Under the pieces are notes generated by a model. The model had not been told where the DNA came from and did no database searches. It was given only the letters and a program-made list of their open reading frames with translations. The position numbers were made by a program, and so were the translations under genes. From Cellulomonas fimi (GTDB taxonomy: Bacteria > Actinomycetota > Actinomycetes > Actinomycetales > Cellulomonadaceae), in assembly GCF_028527925.1 (NCBI RefSeq), contig NZ_JAPESW010000008.1, forward strand, positions 62,001-126,000: a stretch of 64,000 nt of DNA, written 5' to 3'. Below, in pieces: positions 63,958-64,000 of this stretch. Position 1 is the stretch's first letter. Each line of letters opens with the position of its first letter.

Positions 63958-64000
63958 GGAGAGCGGTCGAGCAGCGGCTGGCGCCACGACGCCGGCCCTC

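Noticed and set aside
63781-63987. Short minus-strand frame at the right edge
   Set aside because: Arg-rich translation overlapping the SDR 5' end, with no ribosome site or family resemblance.

Overview
The window is about 64 kb of very GC-rich DNA. Gene starts are dominated by GTG, adjacent genes overlap by GTGA or ATGA, and many genes have an actinobacterial -10 hexamer 6-8 bases before the start codon. Together with the gene set (recO-uppS, actinobacterial DnaG with a TOPRIM insertion, F420-type oxidoreductase, MoxR/DUF58/transglutaminase plus FHA plus PknB-type kinase locus, MalF with a large extracellular loop) this points to a high-GC actinobacterium, most likely in or near Cellulomonas. 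That placement is inferred from gene content only. No rRNA, tRNA, CRISPR array, insertion sequence or prophage was found; the region looks like ordinary chromosome.

Layout: 1-15806 (+) is a cell-surface signalling locus: the tail of a membrane Ser/Thr kinase, a giant secreted Ig-like/fibronectin type III protein, MoxR ATPase, DUF58 protein, a transglutaminase-fold membrane protein whose catalytic residues look lost, an RDD-FHA protein and two paralogous membrane-anchored beta-propeller proteins. 15829-20060 carries leuA behind a leaderless leucine-rich leader peptide with competing hairpins, then recO and uppS, with a cysteine-containing gene of unknown function inserted between them on the opposite strand. 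20151-23931 holds a VOC-family protein, a DedA-like membrane protein and the znuABC zinc importer with a Zur-like operator over its promoter. 24057-29678 holds glyS, a lipoprotein, dusB, a tandem-GNAT protein and a PfkB kinase.

29925-35919 (+) is one translationally coupled stressosome operon: RsbR-type sensor scaffold, RsbS, RsbT, an ATPase-RsbX phosphatase fusion, a hybrid histidine kinase whose N-terminus is a degenerate RsbT copy, and a receiver-GAF-PP2C phosphatase. 36041-45867 is a maltose/maltodextrin locus: alpha-glucosidase and LacI repressor on the minus strand, malE-malF-malG, a neopullulanase-type GH13 enzyme and an AAC(3)-fold acetyltransferase on the plus strand, run from two overlapping divergent promoters.

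45882-64000 is mixed: an amidoligase coupled to a protein with two copies of an unnamed repeat, dgt, dnaG, a diacylglycerol-kinase family protein, an intact transglutaminase, a metallophosphoesterase, DUF389 and TRIC-type membrane proteins, a second Ser/Thr kinase paired with an alanine-rich lipoprotein, a hexapeptide-repeat protein, an F420-type oxidoreductase, a VanY-type carboxypeptidase divergent from a NarL-type two-component pair, a GNAT acetyltransferase and an SDR oxidoreductase. No gap between genes exceeds 300 bases.

The most interesting signals are the leuA attenuator, the expanded stressosome operon, the symmetric divergent mal promoters, the very widespread leaderless start architecture (22 starts, two with the upstream gene's stop codon inside the -10 box), and the amidoligase gene with no ordinary start codon.
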